A stretch of 64,000 nucleotides of DNA from Haemonchus contortus. Taxonomy: Eukaryota; Nematoda; Chromadorea; Rhabditida; Trichostrongylidae. The position numbers and the translations under genes are program-made. This document shows positions 11,996-22,997 of this stretch, piece after piece; the first letter of the stretch is position 1; each line of letters starts with the position of its first letter. The notes below the pieces were generated by a model. That model was not told the DNA's origin and made no database searches. It saw nothing but the letters and a program-made list of their open reading frames with translations. The stretch is taken from the NCBI GenBank assembly GCA_000469685.2, contig LS997567.1:14124594-14188593 (forward strand), given 5' to 3'.

Positions 11996-13159
11996 TCACA
12001 CATCAAATTCTAACGACTTGTAGAAGTTATCGCTGGTCCTGGTCATCCTGGTCACGACCATAGCCAGACAGGCACCTGCTTTCGCCCTGGTGCAATATGG
12101 AGCCAATCTGGAGATGGCAGTATAAAATGCAAAAACGGCAAAGCCTCGATGATCCGAACCATCAATCCAGCTTAGTCATCCCAACTCGAAGTCCATATCG
12201 CTATCTACCACACCATCCGTCGCTGTCAACAGCTCAACCGTGGGAAGCACATATGAAACTTCCCCGCACTTTTCAACATGTTTCAACATTTAGCTCCCTT
12301 TTTTGACTACCGTTCCCGTTATTTTCAATGCACTGTCCATCGGCGCCTTCTACTGTGCGGACAGCCGACGACATGAATGAAACAAACGACGCTTAGTGAG
12401 TTAAAACGGCAATTTCTGACAAGATCATTTTTATTTTTTTGGCATTCAGAATGCCATTTATCGGAAATGGACCATAGTTCTATACTCAGTGCTCGTGCCC
12501 CTATACCATGCAGGAAACAATTTTCAAAAAGCGTCACACGCCCTGAAAGACCTTCCTTGTTAGACACTGATCATCTGACTTCAGCTACCCCCGCTATGAA
12601 GATTCACTTGTTCTTTTTTATTCAGCAGCCTCTATGCATTCTTTCCAGGTTTTTAAGCGTTTTCGAAGAGGGTAACGAATTTTCTGATTGAGCCCCGTCT
12701 ACCAGTGTATATGGCCCCAATGCTTCTGTGACCTCTGAGCGCTTTTTCTGCGCGTCCTAGAGCGCTTTTGAACGAAGTTTTGCTTTTGCTTCTTGCTTCT
12801 ATTGCTATGCACGCCATGCCGTTGGCGGGGCGTTGCTGAGTTACCCATGTTCAGCATCCATACATGAGACCTTGCTCAATTTTTGATTTTTTTCCTGGCC
12901 TCCAGGCTTTCACGGAATCGAATTGTGCATTAATGTAGAGTACCGCCTACTGTGAGGAGAATCCTTCTATAACGGGTAGTTTTCTTCCATTCAATTCATC
13001 TGCCTATTTCTGAAATTGCAATTTTCGCCAGTCTGGGCTGTTATGAAAACAAACTGAAAAATTTTGCTCATGGCACCGCCGACTCCTTTGCAGCCCGTCT
13101 CTGTGGGAAGAGCTCCGCTGAGCTCACTGGTGCTGTGCTAATGTTGCCCTCTGACTAAC
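11996..13159. other. unassigned stretch
   Basis: A 104-codon plus-strand frame (12377-12691) and an 80-codon minus-strand frame overlap and carry no recognised motif. No repeat boundaries were seen. Confidence 0.3.
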
Positions 13160-15780
13160 CCTCACATTTTCTCTCATATTTTTTGGCGTTCGTCCCACTT
13201 GAAACCTAAGTCTGCTTTTCTGCTCTGTTGACACTACTTTTCCTGATTGAATGCTTGACCAGGATGAAGGATCATTCCCAGGTCCTCATGCAACGAGGCA
13301 AGAAAGCTCTGCTTTTGTCGTCGTCAAGGTTGTATTCCGTTCACTTCGAGATTGAGGTCGATCTCACAGACAATGAATCTTACGACCGGACATTACCACG
13401 AAGACGAGCTTTGCGCATTTCGTCAGCAATAGGGGAACCTCCGAAAGGCTTCCTTAATATGTTTTTGCGAATCCAAACGCGTGGCTCTAGCTGTCCATCG
13501 TGTTTCCATCCTTCTGAGGCGTGCTTCAAGTTTTTTGGTCACAGGCCAGCACAGCAAGCTGCGAACCGCAACTCATATAGCGTCTTCTAGATCATTGATT
13601 CGAGGCACCCTGCTATTTTCTTGTAACAGTGCCAGTCATGGGACGCCATTCAAAATAGGCCGCACACAAATGTGAATCGAGCTCGAGTGCCAGATTAGCG
13701 TCAGATGTGATTGCTTATGCAAGGTTTTTGAACATAGATATACGCACGCTCACTGCCGTCATAGTGTCTTGTTCATTTGACTCTGTGGTCATGCACTTAG
13801 TGTTTTTGACATTCAACCGGTGTTCGAACATTGCCAGATGTGTACTAAGCTTGTATCTGGTACTCAGCTTCCTTCTTTTCGCTCAAACGAGGGTAACCCC
13901 GTCTTCATAAAGAAGCATCCGCGGCGCTTGGTTCTGAAGGTTTCGCTGAAGGGATCGCATGCATGGGGGCAACGAATAGTGATAGGGTAAGCGAGAGTTT
14001 TGGTGTACTCCGGCGGAGATGGGGAATGGCAAAGGGGTTCCTGTTGCTGCTTGCTCTCGACTTGTTGGATATATCCGTGCTGACGTAGGGCATACCATAT
14101 GACGGCACACAGTTGAATAATTCCTTCCGGTCGAAGTAACGGAATGCACGGTCTTCCGTTTCTCACGATACTCAAGGAATGATTGGCATGTATTACGTCA
14201 ATCGTGCTGCAACCGTAGAAACTATATGAGTTGATAGAAAGCTGAACGAAATTTCTCATACGCCCGTCTAGGGTTCGTTCAAAAATCTTCAAATTGTGCC
14301 AGAGCAGGCGTATCGGGCTATAGCTCATGCTATTCCCAGTTCTGCTTCTGCCATTTCATCTGAGCCAGTTGCCTTGCCCAACGTCAACTTCTTCAGAGAT
14401 ATTTCCATTTCCTCCATTGTTATCTTCTGTGGGGAACAGTTCAATGCAGAGCGTTAGGTATAGGCGAATGAGCAAAGTCTTCTGTTGATATGCTATCCAA
14501 AAAGTCCTCTCAATTGTGTCTATCAAAGTTTCTCGATATCTCCAATCTATCGATAGTGCAAAACGGTAAATGTATCGCTCGCCTTCACGCATATCGAGTT
14601 CCTCACTGAGATAAGCATAATAAGCAGCTCTTGCATCAGCCACGGCCTTCTTCTTCCTGATTGTCCGCCAGTCATCAGTGGTTTTATCGAGAAGAACTAT
14701 GTGGTTAAGTTCTTTCCTCGCATACCTTTCCTGTCATGCTATCCGTCTACGGCTACGTTTGCCTGGCAAACTTCTTCGTCCCAGGCTTCGTCTCATCTAG
14801 CTTAAAGCAGATAACCGGCTCCTTCTTCGGCAGCACCTTTTAAGCTCTCTCAACCTTTGTGACAAACGGGAGTTAAATTCAAATAATCACAGCCGCATTT
14901 TCCTCGAATCGCCACCACTTGATTCTCGCAGTCCCAGCTCTTTCGGCCTGTTTTTGCTTTGGTGGCGCGATTTTAAGAGTGCAAATCAGTGGTGGATGTT
15001 GCGCGGCGGCCATCTCATACGGCACAGCTCTAGCACCCGTCTTACATGGTTACTAAAACAAAGTTTGTTCGTGTTCGGGTTTTGCCGCTGTAAAAGGTTA
15101 TTAGATGAGAGTCACGTTTCCAAAACTCTGTGCTCACGGTGTTGAGGTCATGGCACTCAGCGTATTCAAGAATTTGCTCAACATCTGCTTTACTTGACCC
15201 ATATTCGAACTCACTATCGAAATAGTAACACCTTTCGTGGTGCAGGCGTGCCCATTTAGGTCACCTGCGACAATAACAGCTTCTTGTCGTGTCAGCTTCT
15301 TCTCATCGAGCAAGGTCCAGAACTTTTTCTTTATTCGATCATAGCAGCCAGACTTTGCAGTGAAACTATGGTACAGTTGGTGTTCAGGAACGACTGCAAT
15401 CTTCATCAGTCGATCGCTGAACGTTCGATGCCTGCAATGTAGTCCCGGAAACAATAGCTACTACACCGTTGGCGGTGCTGAGGCTGCCGCAAAGAATGGA
15501 TTTGAAGCCCGCAGTAAATGTCTCTACTTGCAGCAGGACCATCTCGTCTCTTGTAGGCACAGAAATCTATTCCTGTGCTGGCCTGCTAGCTTGCCAATCA
15601 TCAATATTAAAACACGGCTCTCCCATGGGCCTCTGGTTTAGCATAGTTCCCCTCCAATGCCGCCTTTGCATTAAAGTCATTTGCATACTTTTCCCACCCA
15701 CGAAGTTTTCCAGTGCGCGTCGGCTCGTAAACGCCGTAACATTGAACAATGATATAATAAACGTCATAGGCCGTTTTTGA
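13160..15780 (-). mobile_element. RTE-clade (BovB-like) retrotransposon, near full-length but decayed
   Basis: Minus-strand reading recovers the whole RTE order. The endonuclease gives CGSLSTANGVVVIVS (about 15490), DRLMKIAVVPEH, SGCYDRIKKKFWTLLDEKK and EAVIVAGDLNGHACTT (15400-15240). A linker reads VADARAAYYAYLSEELDMRE (about 14640). The RT gives YSPIRLLWHNLKIFERTLDG, a frame-shifted AVIWYALRQHG, QAATGTPLPFPISAGVHQ and LLYEDGV (palm, with the catalytic ADD box eroded, near 13910). The tail has VTKKLEARLRRMETRW (about 13540) and CEIDLNLEV. Multiple stops and frameshifts. The open frames of 137, 106, 95 and 154 codons on this strand are pieces of it. Confidence 0.85.
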
Positions 15781-16089
15781 TGATAGCGCGTTATACCTGG
15801 TATAAGAGAATTATAGCCTACCTCCACATATTTTAGAATTGAGGAAAAAACCAAAATAAATACGAATTGGCTCAATTTAGGTGGAGTATACATGTTAACA
15901 CTGCATGTGATAGAATTATGTAAGCCCACTAAAATCGGAACAGTTACTAACATTATATTTGCGCAGCAGCCTAGCAGCACACTTCCAAACGAAACTGGCG
16001 CTTAATTTCCTAACAGCCCCCAAACGCACACTTTTGCCTTCGATAACTCGTGGGTTGTTACGTTAGGAATTTCGATGTGGTTCTTGCTC

Positions 16090-16790
16090 CTTCGTGTCAC
16101 CTCATGCACCTAGTACATCAATGAGACTCTTCCAAGGCACTCGGGGATCTGTAATTCACAACAAGATCAAGTTAACGCCGTTATTCGGGGCGTCCAGGAG
16201 CCTTCATATCCAGGCGAGTAATAGTCTTCTGAAAGAGGTCGGTTCGTTTGAACGTATTCCAGCGAAGAAGCCGCTGATTTTTGCCTAGGATCGCAGAGCG
16301 GTTCTCGATTGAGCTCATGCTCACAAAGGCTGGGTAATTTAGCAGTGGCATAAAGCCAGCTAAAGTGACAAACTTAAGTTTTTGCTGTCCAGCAAGGACG
16401 AAGTCAAGTTTATGTGACGTCCAATCGGTACCAGATGTCATGCAAGTTACCACCTGCCAACCGTGAAATATGGCGGGGGTACAGTGATGGTTCACGGCAG
16501 CTCCTGTGGCAAAGGAGTGTGCCCGCTCTGAAGTATCGAGGGTAATATGGATTTCAAAATGTGCACCAACATTGTGGAGGTTGTTATCTACCGATTTATT
16601 CGCAAAACTCGCCCGGGTCCCCTAATTTCCCACCAGGAACATGACCCGAAGCACAGATCGAAGCTGCTCACAAACTGATTACGTTCCTCTGCTACCGTGG
16701 CCGTTGCAATCCCCAGATCTGAGTCCTATTGAACATCTGTAGGATTGGCTCGAGTGTCAAGTTAAAAGCCTTTGACACGTTGCGTACCGG
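16090..16790 (+). mobile_element. Tc1-A transposase remnant in left palindrome arm
   Basis: Plus-strand frames read RIPAKKPLIFA, KFLLSSKDEVKFM, LPTVKYGGGTVMVHGSSC (the Tc1 GGGSVMVWG block, about 16450-16510), GNMDFKMCTNIVE, ISHQEHDPKHRSKLLTN (second catalytic region with D replaced in QQDN), and PWPLQSPDLSPIEHL-DWLEC (third catalytic block, about 16700-16755). Stops interrupt it. The same family as 2275-2790. The long minus-strand frame 16181-16495 is its antisense shadow. Confidence 0.85.
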
Positions 16791-17199
16791 CGCCCTCTGT
16801 GATTTTCCAACGCGCGTGGCTAAGCGATTTTTTTTCGGCTCGCGGCGTGCATCACCATGTGATGCACTTGGCCACACGGAACGGTTTTTTTTTCTAACAT
16901 TGTGAATTCTCTACTATTGGAATCCGATTTTTTTTCTACAATGTTTTCGCATATGGAGAACAACATACCTGTCTAACACTCCATAATTTGAGAAATGTTT
17001 TGTAGTTCAACTGTGTGGACTAAATCTAAATCTAGTAAAATTTACACAGTGCTAAATCTTGCGATAGCAATTCCAATCGGCCAAAGTTTCTTGACTTCAC
17101 AGTGTTTTGCCAAGATGCGCTTCTTCCCACACATCGACTTTGTGTCCTCTCGTTTCATTCCAGGAAAGCTTTAGGTCTAACGAAATTCTGTTATCGATT

Positions 17200-17453
17200 C
17201 GGTAGGATTCCGTTATGGATCCGCCAAGTATCCGACTTGGTCTGTGCTCGACGAGCAGGAGTTCTACAAGTTCTTTGCCATTTATTTTCATATGAGCATC
17301 GTGAAGAGGTCTAGTCTCGAAGAATACTGGTCTACAAGAATCATATACAGCGGATCTTTATATACAGGCAGACTGATAACAAGAAACCATTTCATTGGAA
17401 TCTTGAACTCTCTCCACTTCCTGGAGAATATACCACAATCGACTTTCTCTTAA
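17200..17453 (+). mobile_element. piggyBac-type transposase fragment
   Basis: The frame opening at 17244 reads LDEQEFYKFFAIYFHMSIVK, then EEYWSTRIIYSG, ITRNHFIGILNSLHFLEN. This fits the start of the piggyBac (DDE_Tnp_1_7) domain, where an E-x-x-x-F segment leads to a YW..P..I and a MSRNRF-ILR-LHF block. Upstream residues YPTWSV precede it in the same frame. Only about 70 residues survive and the catalytic aspartates are not included. The first part lies in the left palindrome arm; the end runs into the core. Confidence 0.7.
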
Positions 17454-17520
17454 TCTTGGCATGACTTGTGACTGATATACAAGTTTACTGCAGCCTTTCC
17501 AAGATTACAAACTTTATGGG

Positions 17521-17562
17521 ACTTCGGCGACGTTTCGGCTAGCTCGCCTTCGTCAGAGCCTG
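17521..17562 (-). ncRNA. hammerhead-ribozyme-like motif in palindrome core
   Basis: On the minus strand: CTGACGA (17556-17550), a GGC/GCC stem II with intervening loop, GAAA (17536-17533), then C and GTC (17531-17529), the usual hammerhead cleavage triplet. ACGT makes a minimal self-complementary stem III. A GGC/GCC pairing could close stem I, with one unpaired base. Hammerhead motifs of this minimal form are known in Penelope-like elements, so this may be a fragment of a Penelope terminal repeat. Activity is unproven. Confidence 0.45.
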
Positions 17563-17611
17563 GAAGTCGAACAACCATTGGAATAGATTCTATAATAAGG
17601 TAAGATAAACC

Positions 17612-17742
17612 CAGACAGTTCTCTAGACTAGGAGACTTCTCGATGCTCATATGAAAATAAATGGCTAAGAACTTGTAGAACTCCTGCTCGTCGAGCACAG
17701 ACCAAGTCGGATACTTGGCGGATCCATAACGGAATCCTACCG
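17612..17742 (-). mobile_element. piggyBac-type transposase fragment in right palindrome arm
   Basis: Mirror copy of the left-arm fragment, reading LDEQEFYKFLAIYFHMSIEK on the minus strand, then diverging before the YW block (SPSLENCLG instead of SSLEEYWST). The divergence marks the inner limit of arm homology. Confidence 0.65.
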
Positions 17743-18151
17743 AATCGATAACAGAATTTCGTTAGACCTAAAGCTTTCCTGGAATGAAACGAGAGGACAC
17801 AAGGTCGATGTGTGGGAAGAAGCGCATCTTGGCGAAACACTGTGAAGTCAAGAAACTTTGGCCGGTTGGAATTGCTATCGCAAGATTTAGCACTGTGTAA
17901 ATTTTACTAGATTTAGATTTAGTCCACACAGTTGAACTACAAAACATCTCTCAAATTACGGAGTGTTAGACAGGTATGTTGTTCTCCATATGCGAAAACA
18001 TTGTAGAAAAAAAAATCGGATTCCAATAGTAGAGAATTCACAATGTTAGAAAAAAAACCGTTCCGTGTGGCCAAGTGCATCACATGGTGATGCACGCCGC
18101 GAGCCGAAAAAAAATCGCTTGGCCACGCGCGTTGGAAAATCACAGAGGGCG

Positions 18152-18852
18152 GCGGTACGCAACGTGTCAGAGGCTTTTAACTTGACACTCGAGCCAATCC
18201 TACAGATGTTCAATAGGACTCAGATCTGGGGATTGCAACGGCCACGGTAGCAGAGGAACGTAAACAGTTTGTGAGCAGCTTCGATTTGTGCTTCGGGTCA
18301 TGTTCCTGGTGGGAAATTAGGGGACCCGGGCGAGTATTGCGAATAAATCGGTAGATAACAACCTCCACAATGTTGGTGCACATTTTGAAATCCATATTAC
18401 CCTCGATACTTCAGAGCGGGCACACTCCTTTGTCACAGGAGCTGCCGTGAACCATCACTGTACCCCCGCCATATTTCACGGTTGGCAGGTGGTAACTTGC
18501 ATGACATCTGGTACCGATTGGACGTCACATAAACTTGACTTCGTCCTTGCTGGACAGCAAAAACTTAAGTTTGTCACTTTAGCTGGCTTTATGCCACTGC
18601 TAAATTACCCAGCCTTTGTGAGCATGAGCTCAATCGAGAACCGCTCTGCGATCCTAGGCAGAAATCAGCGGCTTCTTCGCTGGAATACGTTCAAACGAAC
18701 CGACCTCTTTCAGAAGACTATTACTCGCCTGGATATGAAGGCTCCTGGACGCCCCGAATAACGGCGTTAACTTGATCTTGTTGTGAATTACAGATCCCCG
18801 AGTGCCTTGGAAGAGTCTCATTGATGTACTAGGTGCATGAGGTGACACGAAG
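18152..18852 (-). mobile_element. Tc1-A transposase remnant in right palindrome arm
   Basis: Reverse-complement copy of the left-arm Tc1-A remnant at 16090-16790, with the same frame breaks and only a few substitutions (for example Gly-Lys to Gly-Arg in a shared antisense frame). Shared disabling lesions show that the sequence was already dead when it was duplicated. Confidence 0.85.
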
Positions 18853-19004
18853 GAGCAAGAACCACATCGAAATTCCTAACGTAACAACCCACGAGTTATC
18901 GAAGGCAAAAGTGTGCGTTTGGGGGCTGTTAGGAAATTAAGCGCCAGTTTCGTTTGGAAGTGTGCTGCTAGGCTGCTGCGCAAATATAATGTTAGTAACT
19001 GTTC

Positions 19005-20103
19005 AAGTTACGTGCAGTTTAGGTCTCCCGCCGAAAGGTTGAAATTTCCGGAAGTTACGTTTAAAAAGTTGAAAATGCATAATTCACTGATTGGTACTGT
19101 ACTTTACTTTTTGACTTTGTTCTTGTCTATGCACTAACAAGAACGTAAAGAGACGCAGAGGGTGAGTTGCTGATTTCTCGTTGCATGTAACAAGTAGAAT
19201 GTTCATGACAGAAGCGTTGGACAATCTCAAAACAGCTTCTCCTAGAACAGCATCGAGGTGGAGTTCTGGCAATAATTGCAAAATAGTGACCTAGAAAAAT
19301 GAAATCGATGTCACACGATGCTGGGAGCGTTACACATCGACTTCCAAACCCGACCAATCGAAAGTTAAAGTAGGAAAATGGGAAGCAGCACCAGGAAATA
19401 AACCTTTTCGTCCCTTTGTATCGAATGCAAGCCTAGTGGCGACAGCTGGCTGTGAGACGCCGTAGAAACTCGTTGACGAAAACGTAACTCTACACTCGGG
19501 TCTTCTTTCCTTCAACATGATTGGACAAAAAGAATGAAGGAAACCACTAGTGATAAAGAAGTATCGCTGAGTTTCCGAGTTACTTTCAAGCTCTATAATC
19601 GGGAATTTTGTTGTTATCTTTACTTTTTGCTAGTTTACTGATACTATTCTACCATCTACTCTATTCTATACTAGTCTACTATTGTTGTTATTATGACATC
19701 GACTGAAGAGATATATGTGTTCCAGTGATATTGATCTTGAACAATCTCCTTCGTCCTCAACTAGGAGAAAAAACTATTTTGACTAGCCCACAAAATTCAT
19801 CAAAGTGAAGTGTTTATTCGATAACAAATCAGGGAAGAAATCATCCGTATTTCTTCTTCCAATTTGAGTGAGCTTCAGCTAATGAATACATGAGAAACGT
19901 CGAGACCTCCAGTTGCTACAGCTGATGCAGGTGCTTAGCTGAACCTTAAGCACGCCTGTTCATCCCAGCGTAGGCTAATGTATTGTTGTTTAAAAAAGTT
20001 TTTTTTTATGAAGAGCATTATTATAACTTCACTCGTTTATCTATGCAAATTGCTTGAAGGGCACTTTACTAATTCAAAAATTTAGCGAATATGTTCTTCG
20101 TAG
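19005..20103. other. unassigned stretch, possible intron
   Basis: No recognised gene or repeat. Short frames on both strands lack motifs. If the exon at 20104 belongs to a larger gene, this would be intron sequence. Confidence 0.3.
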
Positions 20104-20223
20104 GTATTCTGCGACGTGGCAAATCGGCTCGGTGGGCAGAGAAATTACCGATTTTTCGGCGATAACTTGCCAGACGGAACCTCTTGTGGTTACGATCGAT
20201 ACTGTCTCGATGGTGAATGTCTG
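20104..20223 (+). CDS. internal exon encoding an ADAMTS/ADAM-type cysteine-rich module
   Basis: A 40-codon open segment between an acceptor-like TTCTTCGTAG (ending 20103) and a donor-like CTG|GTGCGT (20224). It reads [20 protein letters not shown] followed by [20 protein letters not shown]. The pattern DGTxCG..xxCxxGxC, with an upstream cysteine, is typical of the disintegrin-like or cysteine-rich regions of ADAMTS and ADAMTS-like extracellular proteins, which also carry thrombospondin type-1 repeats. The exon is phase 0 at both ends. No neighbouring exon was recognised within several kb. It may belong with the TSR exons at 44.7-46.3 kb on the same strand, or be an isolated duplicated exon. 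The 77-codon frame at 20054-20287 reads another frame across it. Confidence 0.65.
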
Positions 20224-21778
20224 GTGCGTTAGAAAATTTTTCAATCTGATTATACTCCTTTCAAGAACGATTCGACCTTTTGTGTAGCACACTCCTGATC
20301 CTCGGATTTCTGCCTATTTCTTTGTAACTCTTGTGCTAATATAAGATAATAAATGTAATAGTAGTTGAATGGTTGTTTATTAAGCGATTTGTTGTGTCAA
20401 TGTGGATTGTTTGTAGTGTTTCTGATATTCCATAGCGCTACCTCACTCTCACGTCCGATGTGTAATAATCACCAAGAACTACTTTCGTACTCGCGCCATA
20501 GATCACCTGGTGCAGAGATTTGGAGTGGCTTTGAGATACTCTTTGCTTTCTCTGGCTCCTCATCACTAGTCATAAGACACTTTCGTTCGAAAGAGTTGCT
20601 ATCTTCTTCATCTTCGTCTTCCTTTTGATCAAAACTAACTGAGATTGCTGCAAAGGGCATATGCAGCGACGTTTTTTAGTTTTTTTTTTGACTTGGGTCA
20701 AAAAGGGAGCTCGGTAATATGCAGAGCATGACTTATTAACAAGTGCACGTTTTACTATGTTAGGATTCCCTTTTTGATGGGGCTGCTTGAGTCTCCATCA
20801 TTTTAGACAAGCAAACCTTCATTTCGGGATGTTCAAATGACCAGCAGAGTTAATTTGCTATTTTTGTGCGAGCTGATTTTTCGTAGGCTAAGTTTGAAAT
20901 GCCAAAGGACACCAAAGAAGGTCGAGTAAGGAACGAAGCTTCCGCATCAGGCTAGGCACCTCTCCTTACCTTGAGTTCCTACGAAGTTAAACATTTTCGT
21001 TATACGTTATACATCTTGCAACCTACACTCGAATTGTCTAATATCGTATGATATTCAAATAGAAACTAGAAAAGCAGGACTTGTTGTAGTGTAACACTTT
21101 ATGACTGCGTACGCAACGAAGCGTCCCAAGAGGCCTCTTCATGGTGATTGGGCCCAGCCAGAATCGGAGGGAACCGTTCCTATCATAATGGGGGACATTG
21201 CATGAGTCAGCATTCCACATCATTCATTGCACCTTCTGTAGGTATCCGTTTAGAGTTTGATACTGCTACCAGTTTGTGTTCATTCGCAGCTGAATGAATC
21301 GATCAACCGTGACTCGTCTCTCGGCTATGAATTATAATGCTTCTGCCGAATTGGGAACAAATGGATACTTCTCTTAGCATTCTTAGCCTGCAATGTCTGC
21401 AAGAATTGCTCAGTGCAGTCGAGGAATCATGCTTAATTGACTTGATGTAATGCGCCGTAAGGTCTGATTTGGGTTTGAATTCTCGAGGTACTCCAATCTC
21501 TAGGGCTGTAAATAAAAAGGAAGGGAAAGTGATAGTGGGTGACTGGCTCGCATAAGCAAAAATCACTCATTGGCCAAGTCCATAATCTGTGAATACTTGT
21601 AGCTCAGTCGGTAGGTCAAACATTTCCTTCATGTAACGATTTTCATACTGAGAGATAGGGTCACATGAAGCAATCCGTAAGCTGCTTCTTGAATGGAAAA
21701 TTCAGTGGCAACCCACAAGTCACTTGTTTCTCACCAGTAATGTCAGTGATTCACGGAGCGTTGAGTGCTGTTTTCTTA
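20224..21778. other. unassigned stretch, possible intron
   Basis: No recognised element. An 87-codon frame (20365-20628, +) and an 87-codon minus frame (21303-21566) lack motifs. Confidence 0.3.
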
Positions 21779-21858
21779 TACAGTGCGTCTCGAAATGATA
21801 CAGCCACCCCTAATTTTCCCAAAAACTAACAGGACGTTTCTGAAAAAGTTTCGAACTG

Positions 21859-22122
21859 TGTGGGTTCAGCCTCACCTTGTCTGGGTTCAGTTGAACCGGT
21901 TAGATGCGTCCGGCGAGCAAAAGGAAAGCGATTTATAAAAGAAACAATAGAACGCGAATAACAGTACAAAAGAAATGAACAACAATAATGCACCACAGTG
22001 GCGACGGTGCGCCCTTATATAGGAGTGGCCGCGCCACGTCAATAGGTCAATACAATAACGTAGTAGATCACATTAGTACGTTGACCAATTCAAACGTCAA
22101 GGAGGTCCATCCATACTCTACA
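21859..22122 (-). repeat. 3' LTR of the gypsy-type element
   Basis: On the minus strand it starts TGTAGAGTATGGATGG and ends CTGAACCCACA, the TG...CA form. It contains a TATA box (TATATAAG, minus strand, 22021-22014). About ten differences from the 5' LTR over 264 bp by eye suggest an insertion that is not very recent. Confidence 0.9.
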
Positions 22123-22985
22123 CGCCCCTCCGTGGGGAAGCCAGGCTCCGACGGCTTACATTTGCTTTGTTGTCCTTTTTATGCTTCATGAGGTGCGCAT
22201 GGCGTTTGCGTTCGGCTTTGGCGTCTCGTACATACATCGCGTGCGGCTTGACAATCTTCGGCTTCTTCTTCAACGGCTCGTCCTTGGGCTTGGTTGATCT
22301 GGCGTTGGTGTCGGCGGCATCATCTCTCTTGTCTCGCTTGGCTGGAAAAAATATTGGTCGTGATAGCGTGCGCATGGCAAATTTTCTGACTTGCTTCAGT
22401 CTGTCATCATCACGTCTTGGGCTGATTTCGAGGCTCGTAGCACGGTGTTCCAATGGCACCGTCGTGTCGATCATTCCATACGCATCGACTACGCGTGCAT
22501 CGAATCCTCTAGCGGGTCCTGTAAACTCCTCAACGACTTCGGAACGTAGACTGGGCAGGGCAGTTTTAGCCTTAGTGCGGAAGACCTTACACGTGCACGG
22601 ATCGAACAGAAGCAGTGGATCTTCCTGCGAAGGCCCAACGTCGACTCTGAAACACGCCTTTTTAGAGTGATTACCTCTACTCTTTTTGGGTCTGCCCCTT
22701 TTCCTTCTCTCTCTGGCAGTTTGTACTGGTTCATTATCTATGCCTACCGGCAACTTCCTAGGTAGGCTAGAATGCACGTTCAACGGCTCAGCGTCACCCG
22801 CTTCAGGGGTGACCATTGCGCGGTTGTCGCTAACGTCAATGACCTGGGTGGCTCATTCCGCTCATTTACCAGTTTAGGATGGGTCGACGAGGCTTTTTCC
22901 ATGGGGATCCGCATGTACACTCCCTCCCCTACGGCGAAAGGTCGCCGCAAGACACTTTTATTTTGACGTAGTTTTGTTCCACGCG
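22118..22985 (-). pseudogene. C-terminal tail of gypsy-type Pol (post-integrase region)
   Basis: From about 22970 the minus strand reads LRRPFAVGEGVYMRIPMEKA and THPKLVNE, then after a frameshift VIDVSDNRAMVTPEAGDAEP. This resembles the conserved GD-V-V-IP...HPKL-EW-GPYRV module that follows gypsy integrase. It is continuous with the 232-codon frame 22816-22118, a basic lysine/arginine-rich tail (RRKRGRPKKSRGNHSKKAC, KDEPLKKKPKIVK). The frame ends at the 3' LTR boundary. It is therefore the truncated end of Pol brought next to protease by deletion, not a separate gene. Confidence 0.75.
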
Positions 22986-22997
22986 TTCACGAGCCCT

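Larger units (their letters stand above)
15938..19004. repeat. 3.07-kb palindrome: two 1.39-kb inverted arms around a ~280-bp core
   Basis: The left arm 15938-17330 and right arm 17612-19004 are reverse complements. Coordinate pairs sum to 34942 both at the outer ends (GAACAGTTACTAAC against GTTAGTAACTGTTC) and near the core (CATATG at 17289 against 17648). Translated frames in the arms differ at only one or two residues per 60-104, so the arms are about 98% identical, although their content is decayed transposons. Similarity drops close to the core. Each arm holds a Tc1-A remnant (outer) and a piggyBac-type fragment (inner). Confidence 0.95.

Noticed and set aside
16181..16495. 104-codon minus-strand frame, duplicated at 18447-18761, as a conserved duplicated gene.
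   Set aside because: The opposite strand encodes the Tc1 GGGTVMVHG block in order with other Tc1 motifs; this frame is an antisense shadow duplicated by the palindrome.
21599..21670. tRNA-like start (GTAGCTCAGTCGGTAG) considered as a tRNA gene.
   Set aside because: No B box, no acceptor pairing and no anticodon arm could be found downstream.
22118..22816. 232-codon frame considered as an independent host gene with a basic, nuclear-localisation-like C-terminus.
   Set aside because: It lies between the LTRs, continues upstream as the conserved post-integrase tail of gypsy-type Pol, and ends at the 3' LTR.
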